Below, piece after piece: positions 1 through 6,049 of a stretch of 8,272 nucleotides of DNA. Made by a program: the position numbers and the translations under genes. Every line of letters starts with the position of its first letter. The first letter of the stretch is position 1. The notes beneath the pieces are model-generated. The model had not been told where the DNA came from, ran no database searches, and saw only the letters and a list, made by a program, of their open reading frames with translations. This DNA comes from an uncultured Eubacteriales bacterium (GTDB lineage: Bacteria; Bacillota; Clostridia; Oscillospirales; Acutalibacteraceae). The DNA lies in assembly GCA_900322105.1 (NCBI GenBank), contig ONYV01000033.1:1-8272 (forward strand), given 5' to 3'.

Positions 1-48
1 TCGGGAGCGAGAGTCCATGAAAAGGGAATGGCGGTTTGCCGCAAAGAA
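1..48. other. Short flank downstream of fba, no gene seen
   Basis: These 48 bases follow the stop codon of the aldolase gene, read on the minus strand. A small GCGG/CCGC inverted repeat lies at about 31-42, and a short T run follows some bases later on the minus strand. The stem is only four base pairs, so it is at best a weak terminator. No coding feature can be supported here. Confidence 0.4.
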
Positions 49-915
49 TCAAGCCTTGCCGACAGAGCCGAACAGTTCCATCTTTTCTTTTACGGTAGCT
101 TTGATCGCCTCGAAACCGGGGTTGAGCAGCTTTCTGGGGTCGAAGCCCTTGCCTTCGAGATCCTTGCCTGCTTCAATGTACTTTCTGGTAGCTTCCTGGA
201 AAGAAAGCTGGCATTCTGTGTTTACGTTGATCTTGGAAACGCCCAGAGAGATCGCTTTCTTGATCATGTCGGCAGGAATACCTGTGCCGCCGTGGAGTAC
301 CAGAGGCATTTCACCTGTTTTTGCCTGGATTGCATCCAGTGTTTCAAAGCTCAGACCCTTCCAGTTTGCAGGATACTTGCCGTGAATGTTGCCGATGCCT
401 GCTGCAAGCATATCTACGCCGAGGTCAGCGATCGTCTTGCACTCATCGGGATCTGCACATTCGCCCATGCCGACTACGCCGTCTTCTTCGCCGCCGATAG
501 AGCCGACTTCACACTCGATGGAAAGACCGAGATTGTGAGCAACGCTGACGAGTTCGGAAGACTTTGCGAGGTTCTCCTCAAAGGGATAGTGTGAACCGTC
601 GAACATGATAGAGGTGAAGCCTGCCTGAATGCACTTGTAGCAGCCTTCGTATGTACCGTGGTCGAGATGCAGAGCAACAGGAACGGTAATACCCAGAGAT
701 TCGTCCATTGCCTTGACCATAGCGGCAACGGTCTTGAAGCCTGTCATATACTTTCCTGCGCCTTCGGATACACCGAGGATCACAGGGGAATTAAGCTCCT
801 GAGCGGTAAGAAGGATCGCTTTTGTCCACTCAAGGTTGTTGATGTTGAACTGGCCGACTGCATAGTGTCCTGCCTTTGCTTTCTTCAGCATTTCTGCTGC
901 GTTGACTAATGCCAT
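49..915 (-). CDS. fba: Class II fructose-bisphosphate aldolase
   Basis: This 288-residue cytosolic enzyme reversibly cleaves fructose 1,6-bisphosphate into glyceraldehyde 3-phosphate and dihydroxyacetone phosphate in glycolysis and gluconeogenesis. Its length is normal for the short class II (zinc-dependent) group. Visible motifs are LHLDHG (residues 82-87; catalytic Asp85, zinc ligand His86), the acidic segment ECEVG with GGEEDGV (134-147), GNIHG (175-179, His178 as zinc ligand), LHGGTG (207-212, His208 as zinc ligand) and the phosphate-binding KINVNTE (228-234). The reading frame stays open upstream to 978, but MALVNAAEML matches the usual family N-terminus. A GGAG lies 10 nt before that ATG; an alternative ATG two codons upstream is only 4 nt from GGAG. 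The gene has its own promoter and follows the terminator of the protease gene, so it is probably monocistronic at its 5' side. A related aldolase acting on tagatose bisphosphate or another sugar phosphate cannot be excluded by eye. Confidence 0.95.
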   Translation of the reverse strand: MALVNAAEMLKKAKAGHYAVGQFNINNLEWTKAILLTAQELNSPVILGVSEGAGKYMTGFKTVAAMVKAMDESLGITVPVALHLDHGTYEGCYKCIQAGFTSIMFDGSHYPFEENLAKSSELVSVAHNLGLSIECEVGSIGGEEDGVVGMGECADPDECKTIADLGVDMLAAGIGNIHGKYPANWKGLSFETLDAIQAKTGEMPLVLHGGTGIPADMIKKAISLGVSKINVNTECQLSFQEATRKYIEAGKDLEGKGFDPRKLLNPGFEAIKATVKEKMELFGSVGKA

Positions 916-949
916 TGTCATCACGCTCCAAATCAATTTGAAATTACTG

Positions 950-972
950 TGTACGGAAAAGCTTCCCGTACA
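950..972 (-). promoter_or_regulatory. Palindrome at the 5' end of the fba transcript
   Basis: A 23-base inverted repeat has arms TGTACGG/CCGTACA. On the minus strand the pairing extends through one G-U and two A-U pairs to about ten base pairs around AAGCTT. It lies between the predicted -10 box (983-988) and the ribosome binding site, at about +4 to +26 of the predicted transcript. It could be a dyad operator for a repressor or a 5' stem-loop that stabilises the mRNA. The symmetry is seen directly; the role is inferred. Confidence 0.6.
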
Positions 973-982
973 TCTCACATCT

Positions 983-1011
983 ATTATACAATATTCTTTT
1001 CAAAATAAAAA
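983..1011 (-). promoter_or_regulatory. fba: Predicted fba promoter
   Basis: On the minus strand a perfect TATAAT lies at 988-983. Seventeen bases upstream is only a weak -35 match (TTTTTA, 1011-1006) inside an A/T-rich stretch. The predicted start is near 976, giving a leader of about 60 bases that begins with the palindrome at 950-972. Confidence 0.6.
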
Positions 1012-1042
1012 GCCCTTTTGAAAACTTTTTTGCAGCAATCGG

Positions 1043-1080
1043 AAAAAAGTTGTCCCGCAAGCCTTTTGAGCCTGCGGGAC
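1043..1080 (-). terminator. Intrinsic terminator of the protease gene
   Basis: On the minus strand GTCCCGCA pairs with TGCGGGAC (stem ends at 1080 and 1052). Inner G-U, G-C, C-G and U-G pairs bring the stem to about 12 base pairs with a CAAAA loop. AAC and then TTTTTT (1048-1043) follow. It lies about 70 bases after the protease stop codon and separates that gene from fba. The plus-strand side has no T run, so it works in one direction only. Confidence 0.9.
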
Positions 1081-1151
1081 GAAAAGAAAGATGAAAGGAA
1101 AGAAAGCAAGTTTGATATGCTGTCTGTATCAGCAGTCAGCAATATAGAGCA

Positions 1152-3869
1152 TCATTCCTTAGTATAGATCACTCTGTCATAGTCATAGTTGAAAGCGTAG
1201 ACAGTGTTTTGAGTTTTGGTGTTGCCGTCGCCGTAGTTCGGACCGTCAGGGAACCATCTGTTGTCGATGTGGAACTTGAATCCTGTTGCGTCTTTCGGGA
1301 TATAGGCGACATACTGTTTGAAAGTCTGAGCGCTGCCCCAGAAACCGACGTTCTTGACGGTGGTGGTCGAAAGCGGTGTGCAGACAGCGTCTTTTGCGCC
1401 GTCTTTGCCGCCCCAGTAGCGGATCTGGTATTTGGATTCGGGCATTTCGTTATAGACGTATGTGATAACATTGACGTTGATCTTGATCATGCCTGAGTAG
1501 ACGTCGACTGCGCCGACTTCAAATTCTGTTTCTTTTGTCGCCAAGACCTTATCTTTGTACTTGATCTCCAAAGCAACGGTATATTTTCCGTTTTCTTTCG
1601 GAGTCCATTTATATGCGCCTGAGGCATTCGGCTTGACGACAAGGGGAGCGCCGCCTTGTTTGGTGATGGTGTAGGTATAGTCGTTATAAGTCAGGAGAGA
1701 GGAAGCGTATTTGACTTTTGCGCTGACTTCGATCGTTGTTCCGTAATTTATGTAGTCGCAGGAAAAGTTGATGCGGCTGATGGTGGTCGGCTCGATCTTG
1801 ATATAGCGGGAATACTGCACGGCTTTGCCGGAAGAATCCTTTACCTTGACGATGAGCTTATAAGCGCCTGTGTTGCCAAAGAGTCTGGACACAGAGGTCT
1901 TTGCGGTGTTTTCAAGGATAGTGTAGGTCTTGCCGCCTTTTTCGTAGTAGTAGGAGTAGGTATATTTGCCTGTTCCGCCTGTCACGTGAGGGGTGATGAC
2001 GACACGCTCGTAGCGGCAGGTGGTTCTGTCGGTGTTGGTGTCGATCGAACGAAGCGCAAGCTGTTTGTTATATACCTTGAAGCTGAGATGACGGGAAGCG
2101 ACAATGCCGCTTTCATCGGTGGCAGAGAGTACAGCCTCATAGTTGCCTGCGACGGTGGGCGTCCATCCGATCTTCAGGACGTTTGTTTTGTTTACGGTGT
2201 CAATGGCGATGCCTTTGGTGTACTTGTTGGCAACGATCTTGCCGTCTCTGGAGATCACCAGATGGTATTTGATCGGGCTGCTGCCTCTGGTTTCGTTTTC
2301 GGATTTTGCGACAAACCTGACTTCACTGCCGACATAAGCGTTTTCGGGAACGGTCAGTGACAGCTTTGAAAACTGATAGTAGTCTTTCATCGGTACAGAC
2401 TTCGTCTCTTTGGTGACGCTGAAAGGGAAAGTGGTGTTCAGCGCATAGTTTCTCTGTGTATTTTCGTCGATGATAACAGCGTCCTTGACGGTCAGAGGAG
2501 AAACGTCCTTGCCTTCGTCTACAAAGGAAACGCTCCAGTCATAATCGTTGAAAGTATCGGAATTCAGTCCGGGGATCACATTGTCAAGGTCAACGATCAT
2601 CGTACCGTCACAGGGGGTTGTTGTGCCGTCATAGGAGAGTATCTTTGCGGAATTATGGACGATCTGAAAATGAGGAGCGGTCTTTTTCGTGAACGTTACG
2701 CCGTCCTTTTTTCTTTTGGCGGTGATCGCAAGATAGCTGTCGTTGCGGTTTGAGGTGTTGAGGGTGTATTTCAGATAGATGTTGGAAGATTTGAAATCTT
2801 TGTCAACATTCAGCTTGACAAAGGTAATCATGGAAGGGTGTCTGCCGTCTTCATATCCGACGCCGCTGACAACGGACTGATCGTTTAAGGAGTCATACGC
2901 CATCCAGCAGAAGCCTTTGTTGCAGTAATCTTTTCCCCATGAGTTTACCATCTTGAAAGCGCCCATTTCGCCTTCGTCGATCTTGTTGTTGCTATTGATA
3001 TCCGTCCAGATGTTGTCATCATAGCCGACAATGGTCATGGCATGGCAGCCGTCGCCGCCGACCTGCTTGTAGACGACCTGCTGTCCGACCAGCCCTTCAT
3101 TGACTTTTGAGCCGTCGGGAGAGGCTTTCAGAGTCGTGGTCTTGTAGGAATAAATAAAGCCTGTGAAAGAAATGATATGACCGTTGCGAAGGGTCGCTTT
3201 GATGGCGGCAATGTCATCATCTTTGGGAGAGGTGATGCGGGAGTTTTTGTAGCCGACATTTTCATAATACATATAATTGCTGACACGGTAGTTGTTGGCA
3301 TCTCTCCAGATACTGTAATCGGGATTCCATGTAGCATAGTTCAGCGTATCGGGAACATTGGCATAGGTGGTGCAGCCGTTATTGTGGAGCAGCTCGTAAA
3401 TGTCCCACGGAACGGTGCCTGTATTCATTCCTCCTACGATCTGGTTATAGACGAACAGGGGTTGGAAAGTATTTTCGGGAGTGGTGGGTCTGTCAAGGGA
3501 CTTGTTCATCTCGTAGGTGAACTGATAGTAAACATTTGCCCATGCGCAGCAGGAACCGATACCGCCCTGACTTTCGACAGCAGGGAAATACGGACTTTCG
3601 CTCAGGTCAACGGAATCCTTGTCGTTCTTAACGGCTTCTTCGGCTTCTCTGACAGCGGCGGTGGATTGGATGGTGTGGCGCACGGCAGTGATGTAGTCGT
3701 CGGTGTCCACGATGCGCACGCCGTACAGCCGTGACGGGATCACACCCACTTCATCAGCGGCGGAAGCGTTCAGCGCAGGACTTGCCAGAGCGGAAGAGCC
3801 GATCGCTGCGGCAGAAAGCAAAACAGCGCAGGTTTTTTTCAGAAAACGGAATCTTTGATTCTTTTTCAA
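1152..3869 (-). CDS. Secreted papain-type (C1A) cysteine protease with Ig-like domains
   Basis: This 905-residue exported protein probably hydrolyses peptides outside the cell. Residues 1 to about 37 form a signal peptide: KKNQRFRFLKK, a hydrophobic stretch, then likely cleavage after NASA. The peptidase domain spans about 88-345 and shows the family residues in order: oxyanion Gln101 and nucleophile Cys107 in QGGIGSCCAWA, His276 in GCHAMTIVGYDD, and Asn309 in VNSWG. Between His and Asn, DINSNNKIDEGE (290-301) matches a 12-residue EF-hand-type calcium loop. Cys108 stands where papain has Trp. Three beta-rich segments follow the middle region (about 500-600, 605-693 and 697-787), Ig-like or PKD-like with WTPTVAGNYE and WTPKENGKYT signatures. 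The last 110 residues are rich in Trp and Tyr and may be a carbohydrate-binding module. No dockerin, SLH or LPXTG signal is seen. I chose the TTG start because AGGAGG precedes it by 9 nt and the signal peptide begins there; the frame is open to 3953 without a ribosome binding site. Substrate is unknown. Confidence 0.9.
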   Translation of the reverse strand: MKKNQRFRFLKKTCAVLLSAAAIGSSALASPALNASAADEVGVIPSRLYGVRIVDTDDYITAVRHTIQSTAAVREAEEAVKNDKDSVDLSESPYFPAVESQGGIGSCCAWANVYYQFTYEMNKSLDRPTTPENTFQPLFVYNQIVGGMNTGTVPWDIYELLHNNGCTTYANVPDTLNYATWNPDYSIWRDANNYRVSNYMYYENVGYKNSRITSPKDDDIAAIKATLRNGHIISFTGFIYSYKTTTLKASPDGSKVNEGLVGQQVVYKQVGGDGCHAMTIVGYDDNIWTDINSNNKIDEGEMGAFKMVNSWGKDYCNKGFCWMAYDSLNDQSVVSGVGYEDGRHPSMITFVKLNVDKDFKSSNIYLKYTLNTSNRNDSYLAITAKRKKDGVTFTKKTAPHFQIVHNSAKILSYDGTTTPCDGTMIVDLDNVIPGLNSDTFNDYDWSVSFVDEGKDVSPLTVKDAVIIDENTQRNYALNTTFPFSVTKETKSVPMKDYYQFSKLSLTVPENAYVGSEVRFVAKSENETRGSSPIKYHLVISRDGKIVANKYTKGIAIDTVNKTNVLKIGWTPTVAGNYEAVLSATDESGIVASRHLSFKVYNKQLALRSIDTNTDRTTCRYERVVITPHVTGGTGKYTYSYYYEKGGKTYTILENTAKTSVSRLFGNTGAYKLIVKVKDSSGKAVQYSRYIKIEPTTISRINFSCDYINYGTTIEVSAKVKYASSLLTYNDYTYTITKQGGAPLVVKPNASGAYKWTPKENGKYTVALEIKYKDKVLATKETEFEVGAVDVYSGMIKINVNVITYVYNEMPESKYQIRYWGGKDGAKDAVCTPLSTTTVKNVGFWGSAQTFKQYVAYIPKDATGFKFHIDNRWFPDGPNYGDGNTKTQNTVYAFNYDYDRVIYTKE

Positions 3870-3878
3870 ACTTAATGA

Positions 3879-3884
3879 CCTCCT
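3879..3884 (-). promoter_or_regulatory. Ribosome binding site that sets the TTG start of the protease
   Basis: On the minus strand a perfect AGGAGG (followed by T) lies 9 nt before the TTG at 3869-3867. The only upstream in-frame ATG (3953) lies between the predicted -35 and -10 boxes and would not be transcribed from that promoter. The site therefore decides the start codon. Confidence 0.85.
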
Positions 3885-3933
3885 TTTTTCTCCGAAACAG
3901 CGGTTATCTGTTGTTAACAAATTATCTATATTT

Positions 3934-3961
3934 ATTTTACCATTTTGTAACAATTAGTCAA
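3934..3961 (-). promoter_or_regulatory. Protease promoter with extended -10
   Basis: On the minus strand TTGACT (3961-3956) is followed by a 16-base spacer and TAAAAT (3939-3934), with TGG directly before the hexamer (the TGn extended -10 element). The predicted start is near 3927, giving a leader of about 58 bases. A 10-base palindrome, TTGTTAACAA, lies at 3911-3920, just inside the predicted transcript. Confidence 0.75.
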
Positions 3962-4153
3962 TGGATAGAATGACGTATTTTTTTGAAGATAATTGGAGAC
4001 ATCTAACAAAAGGAAAAAACAGCCTTGTCAAACCAAACAAAAAGCGACTGTCATTTCCTGCGTTTATCGTCATTTTTTTTGCTGTGCTTACGCTTTTGGA
4101 AAAGTGAGACTTCCATGCAGAGAAAGTCATATTCTTCAAAAACGGCGTATTCT
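3962..4153. other. Divergent intergenic region without a gene
   Basis: This A/T-rich stretch lies between the divergent promoters of the protease and ilvA. It contains several short homopolymer runs of A and T. A wide inverted repeat, AAAAGCG/CGCTTTT, lies at about 4040-4100, and ATGACG/CGTCAT are separated by about 90 bases. Short open frames on both strands lack ribosome binding sites and plausible protein composition. No RNA gene or riboswitch can be supported. Confidence 0.5.
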
Positions 4154-4182
4154 TTCTTTTTCTGCTGTTTTCCTGATATAAT
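4154..4182 (+). promoter_or_regulatory. Candidate upstream ilvA promoter (extended -10)
   Basis: TGATATAAT at 4174-4182 is a perfect TGn extended -10 followed by TATAAT. The -35 region 17 bases upstream (TTCTTT, 4154-4159) is poor, as is common for extended -10 promoters. The predicted start near 4189 falls on the -35 box of the second candidate. Confidence 0.5.
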
Positions 4183-4183
4183 C

Positions 4184-4212
4184 TTGACTTTTTACGCAAA
4201 AAGCAGTATTTT
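4184..4212 (+). promoter_or_regulatory. Candidate proximal ilvA promoter
   Basis: TTGACT (4184-4189), a 17-base spacer and TATTTT (4207-4212) form a plausible sigma-A promoter with a start near 4219 and a 45-base leader. Its spacer holds an inverted repeat, CTTTTT-ACGC-AAAAAG (4188-4203), which could be an operator. No long leader, T-box or leader peptide is visible. Confidence 0.5.
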
Positions 4213-4264
4213 ATTATAAGTATTAAAGGAAAACGGCTGATGCCGAAAAAAGGGGATAATGAAA

Positions 4265-5461
4265 ATGTTGACACTGGATAAGATCTATCATGCATCTTAT
4301 GTACTCAAGGATGTTGTCAGACCGACCGATATGATCCATGCGACCAATCTGTCGGATGACTGCGAACTGTATCTGAAAACCGAGAATTTGCAGGTGACGG
4401 GCGCATTCAAGGCAAGAGGTGCTTTTTACAAGATCTCTCAGCTGACAGACGAGGAAAGAAGCAAGGGCGTGATCGCCTGTTCGGCAGGAAACCATGCGCA
4501 GGGTGTTGCGCGCGCAGCGCAGAGATACGGTATCAAGTCGATCATCTGTATGCCGAATGCCGCCCCGATCTCTAAGGTAGAGGCTACCAAAAGCTACGGC
4601 GCAGAAGTCTGTCTGGTAGAGGGTACGTATGACGATGCGCATGACAAGGCGGTTGAGCTGCAAAAGGAAACAGGCGCTACCTTTGTGCATCCCTTTGATG
4701 ATGAAATGGTCATTGCAGGACAGGGTACCATCGGTCTGGAGATCCTCAATCAGCTTCCGGACGTGGACGCTGTGATCGTGCCGATCGGCGGCGGCGGTCT
4801 CATCAGCGGCGTTGCCTATGCGATCAAGTCGCTGAACCCGAATGTCAAGGTATACGGCGTTCAGTCGGCAGGCGCACCGTCGATGTATCTTTCAATGGCG
4901 CATCATCAGATCGAAACACTGGACGGCGTGAACACCTTTGCGGACGGTATCGCTGTCAAAACACCGGGAGAGCTGACATTTGAAATGTGCAGCAAATACG
5001 TGGACGAGATCATGACGGTGACGGATGATGAAACGGCAACGGCGATCCTTACGCTGATGGAAAAGCAGAAGCTGATCTCAGAGGGCGCAGGCGCTGTGTC
5101 GGTTGCGGCGGCGCTGTTTGGCAAGTTCCCCATCAAAGGAAAGAAAGTCTGCTGTCTGGTGTCGGGCGGTAATATCGACGTGACGATCCTGTCAAGAGTT
5201 ATCGACAGAGGCTTGCAGAAAACAGGCAGACTTGCAGAATTTACCATCGCTCTGACGGATAAGCCCGGTGAGCTGCAAACGGTTTCCAAGATCATTTCCA
5301 AGCTGGGCGCAAACGTTGTTTCCGTCAGCCATGACCGCGCTGATCTGAACACCGACATCAATTCCTGCTATCTGCGTCTTTCGATGGAGACCAGAAACCA
5401 TGAGCATATCCAGAAGATCAAGGATGAACTGGCAAAGCACGGCTATCGGATCGTCAGCTGA
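4265..5461 (+). CDS. ilvA: Threonine ammonia-lyase with C-terminal ACT domain
   Basis: This 398-residue PLP enzyme deaminates threonine to 2-oxobutyrate, the first step toward isoleucine, and often serine to pyruvate. Counting from the ATG at 4259: the PLP lysine is Lys51 in TGAFKARGA, SAGNHAQG lies at 75-82 (substrate loop), the phosphate-binding GGGG at 177-180, and SGGN at 302-305. A single ACT-type regulatory domain covers about 327-400. Length and single ACT domain fit the roughly 400-residue group rather than the long E. coli IlvA with two regulatory domains. The ATG at 4265 is preferred because the only Shine-Dalgarno-like AGGGG lies 9 nt before it and just 3 nt before the ATG at 4259. 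No intrinsic terminator is visible before ridA, so read-through is likely. The sequence does not settle whether the main role is biosynthetic or catabolic. Confidence 0.93.
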   Translation: MLTLDKIYHASYVLKDVVRPTDMIHATNLSDDCELYLKTENLQVTGAFKARGAFYKISQLTDEERSKGVIACSAGNHAQGVARAAQRYGIKSIICMPNAAPISKVEATKSYGAEVCLVEGTYDDAHDKAVELQKETGATFVHPFDDEMVIAGQGTIGLEILNQLPDVDAVIVPIGGGGLISGVAYAIKSLNPNVKVYGVQSAGAPSMYLSMAHHQIETLDGVNTFADGIAVKTPGELTFEMCSKYVDEIMTVTDDETATAILTLMEKQKLISEGAGAVSVAAALFGKFPIKGKKVCCLVSGGNIDVTILSRVIDRGLQKTGRLAEFTIALTDKPGELQTVSKIISKLGANVVSVSHDRADLNTDINSCYLRLSMETRNHEHIQKIKDELAKHGYRIVS

Positions 5462-5500
5462 TAAAAAATGACTTGCAGCCGTGAAAGCGGTTTATAAAAC

Positions 5501-5527
5501 TTTGCGGTATCATTATAATATTATAAT
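5501..5527 (+). promoter_or_regulatory. Possible ridA promoter with palindromic -10 region
   Basis: The 16-base stretch 5512-5527 is a perfect palindrome containing TATAAT twice on each strand (plus strand 5514-5519 and 5522-5527). The -35 matches upstream are weak (TTTGCG at 5501, spacer 15; TTTATA at 5491, spacer 17). It may add an internal promoter for ridA within an ilvA-ridA transcript; the palindrome may also simply reflect A/T richness. Confidence 0.4.
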
Positions 5528-5552
5528 ACTATATAAAAGGAAGGTTTTTATT

Positions 5553-5927
5553 ATGGCAGAAGTAATCTATACCAAAAATGCGCCCGATGCGATCGGTCCT
5601 TATTCTCAGGCAATCAAGACAGGGAATCTTGTGTTTACATCCGGTCAGATCGCTATTGACCCTTCAACAGGCAATGTGGAAGCAGATACCATCGAGGGTC
5701 AGACAGAACAGGTCATGAAAAATCTGAAAGCGCTCCTTGAAGCGGCAGGCACTTCTCTTGAAAAGGCTGTCAAGACGGTTTGTTTCTTGGCAGATATGAA
5801 CGACTTTGCGGCGTTCAATGCGATCTACGGTCAGTATTTTACAGGAAAGCCTGCGCGTTCCTGCGTGGCTGTCAAGACGCTGCCCAAAAATGTGCTGTGT
5901 GAAGTTGAGGTCATTGCAGAGGTCTGA
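5553..5927 (+). CDS. ridA: RidA family enamine/imine deaminase
   Basis: This 124-residue cytosolic protein belongs to the YjgF/YER057c/UK114 (Rid) family, usually a trimer, which hydrolyses reactive 2-aminoacrylate and related imines to 2-oxoacids and ammonia. The signatures are GPYSQA (15-20), TSGQIAIDP (29-37), PARSCVAV with the catalytic Arg102, and the C-terminal CEVEVIAEV (116-124). The length is that of the full family. The start is the ATG at 5553, preceded by AAGGAAGG with 8 nt spacing; an open frame reaching back to 5481 has no ribosome binding site or family match. It lies 91 bases after ilvA in the same direction. IlvA generates the enamine/imine intermediates that RidA removes, so the pair is functionally coherent. 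Confidence 0.96.
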   Translation: MAEVIYTKNAPDAIGPYSQAIKTGNLVFTSGQIAIDPSTGNVEADTIEGQTEQVMKNLKALLEAAGTSLEKAVKTVCFLADMNDFAAFNAIYGQYFTGKPARSCVAVKTLPKNVLCEVEVIAEV

Positions 5928-5940
5928 ACGGCATAACAAT

Positions 5941-5967
5941 AGACTTCTCCGGTTCCCGAGGAAGTCT
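5941..5967 (+). other. Stem-loop between ridA and the terminator
   Basis: AGACTTC (5941-5947) pairs with GAAGTCT (5961-5967), seven base pairs around a 13-base loop. It has no T run, so it is not a terminator by itself. The loop bases CCCGA (5955-5959) are complementary to TCGGG (5994-5998) in the loop of the next hairpin. It might act with the terminator in attenuation or protect the 3' end of the ridA mRNA. Confidence 0.5.
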
Positions 5968-5983
5968 GATATTTTGAACGGAT

Positions 5984-6024
5984 ACGGCTGCTGTCGGGTG
6001 TTTCCTGATCGCAGCCGTTTTTTT
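5984..6024 (+). terminator. Intrinsic terminator after ridA
   Basis: ACGGCTGC (5984-5991) pairs perfectly with GCAGCCGT (6011-6018) and is followed by a run of seven T (6018-6024). The loop is long (19 bases) with possible inner pairing. It ends only about 8 bases before the Shine-Dalgarno sequence of the Nudix gene, so that gene must be reached by read-through. Confidence 0.85.
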
Positions 6025-6049
6025 CGGAATGAAGGAGGAGTGATGCGGT

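Noticed and set aside
1081..1107. Nearly pure purine tract between the protease stop codon and its terminator
   Set aside because: It is short and interrupted (T at 1092, C at 1107). Untranslated 3' sequence of biased composition is common, and no repeat or structure supports a function.
1115..1145. Inverted repeat ATATGCTG/CAGCAATAT after the protease gene
   Set aside because: The stem is about five to eight pairs with a bulge and no T run; the real terminator lies further on at 1043-1080.
1656..2360. Long open frame of 234 codons antisense to the protease
   Set aside because: It is a shadow of the coding strand's codon bias. It has no ribosome binding site and low-complexity Gly/Val/Asp-rich protein, and the protease frame with its catalytic residues is clearly the real gene.
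4040..4100. Possible small RNA or terminator around the AAAAGCG/CGCTTTT repeat and the run of T at about 4073-4080
   Set aside because: The arms are seven bases and more than 40 bases apart, no stable stem directly precedes the T run, and no matching promoter was found.
4234..4245. CGGC-TGAT-GCCG hairpin just before the ilvA ribosome binding site
   Set aside because: Four base pairs only; too small to claim a riboswitch or translational control element.
3954..4295. 113-codon minus-strand open frame across the divergent intergenic region
   Set aside because: It would overlap the start of ilvA and both sets of promoters, has no Shine-Dalgarno sequence, and encodes a Phe/Ser/Lys-rich product typical of translated A/T-rich spacer.
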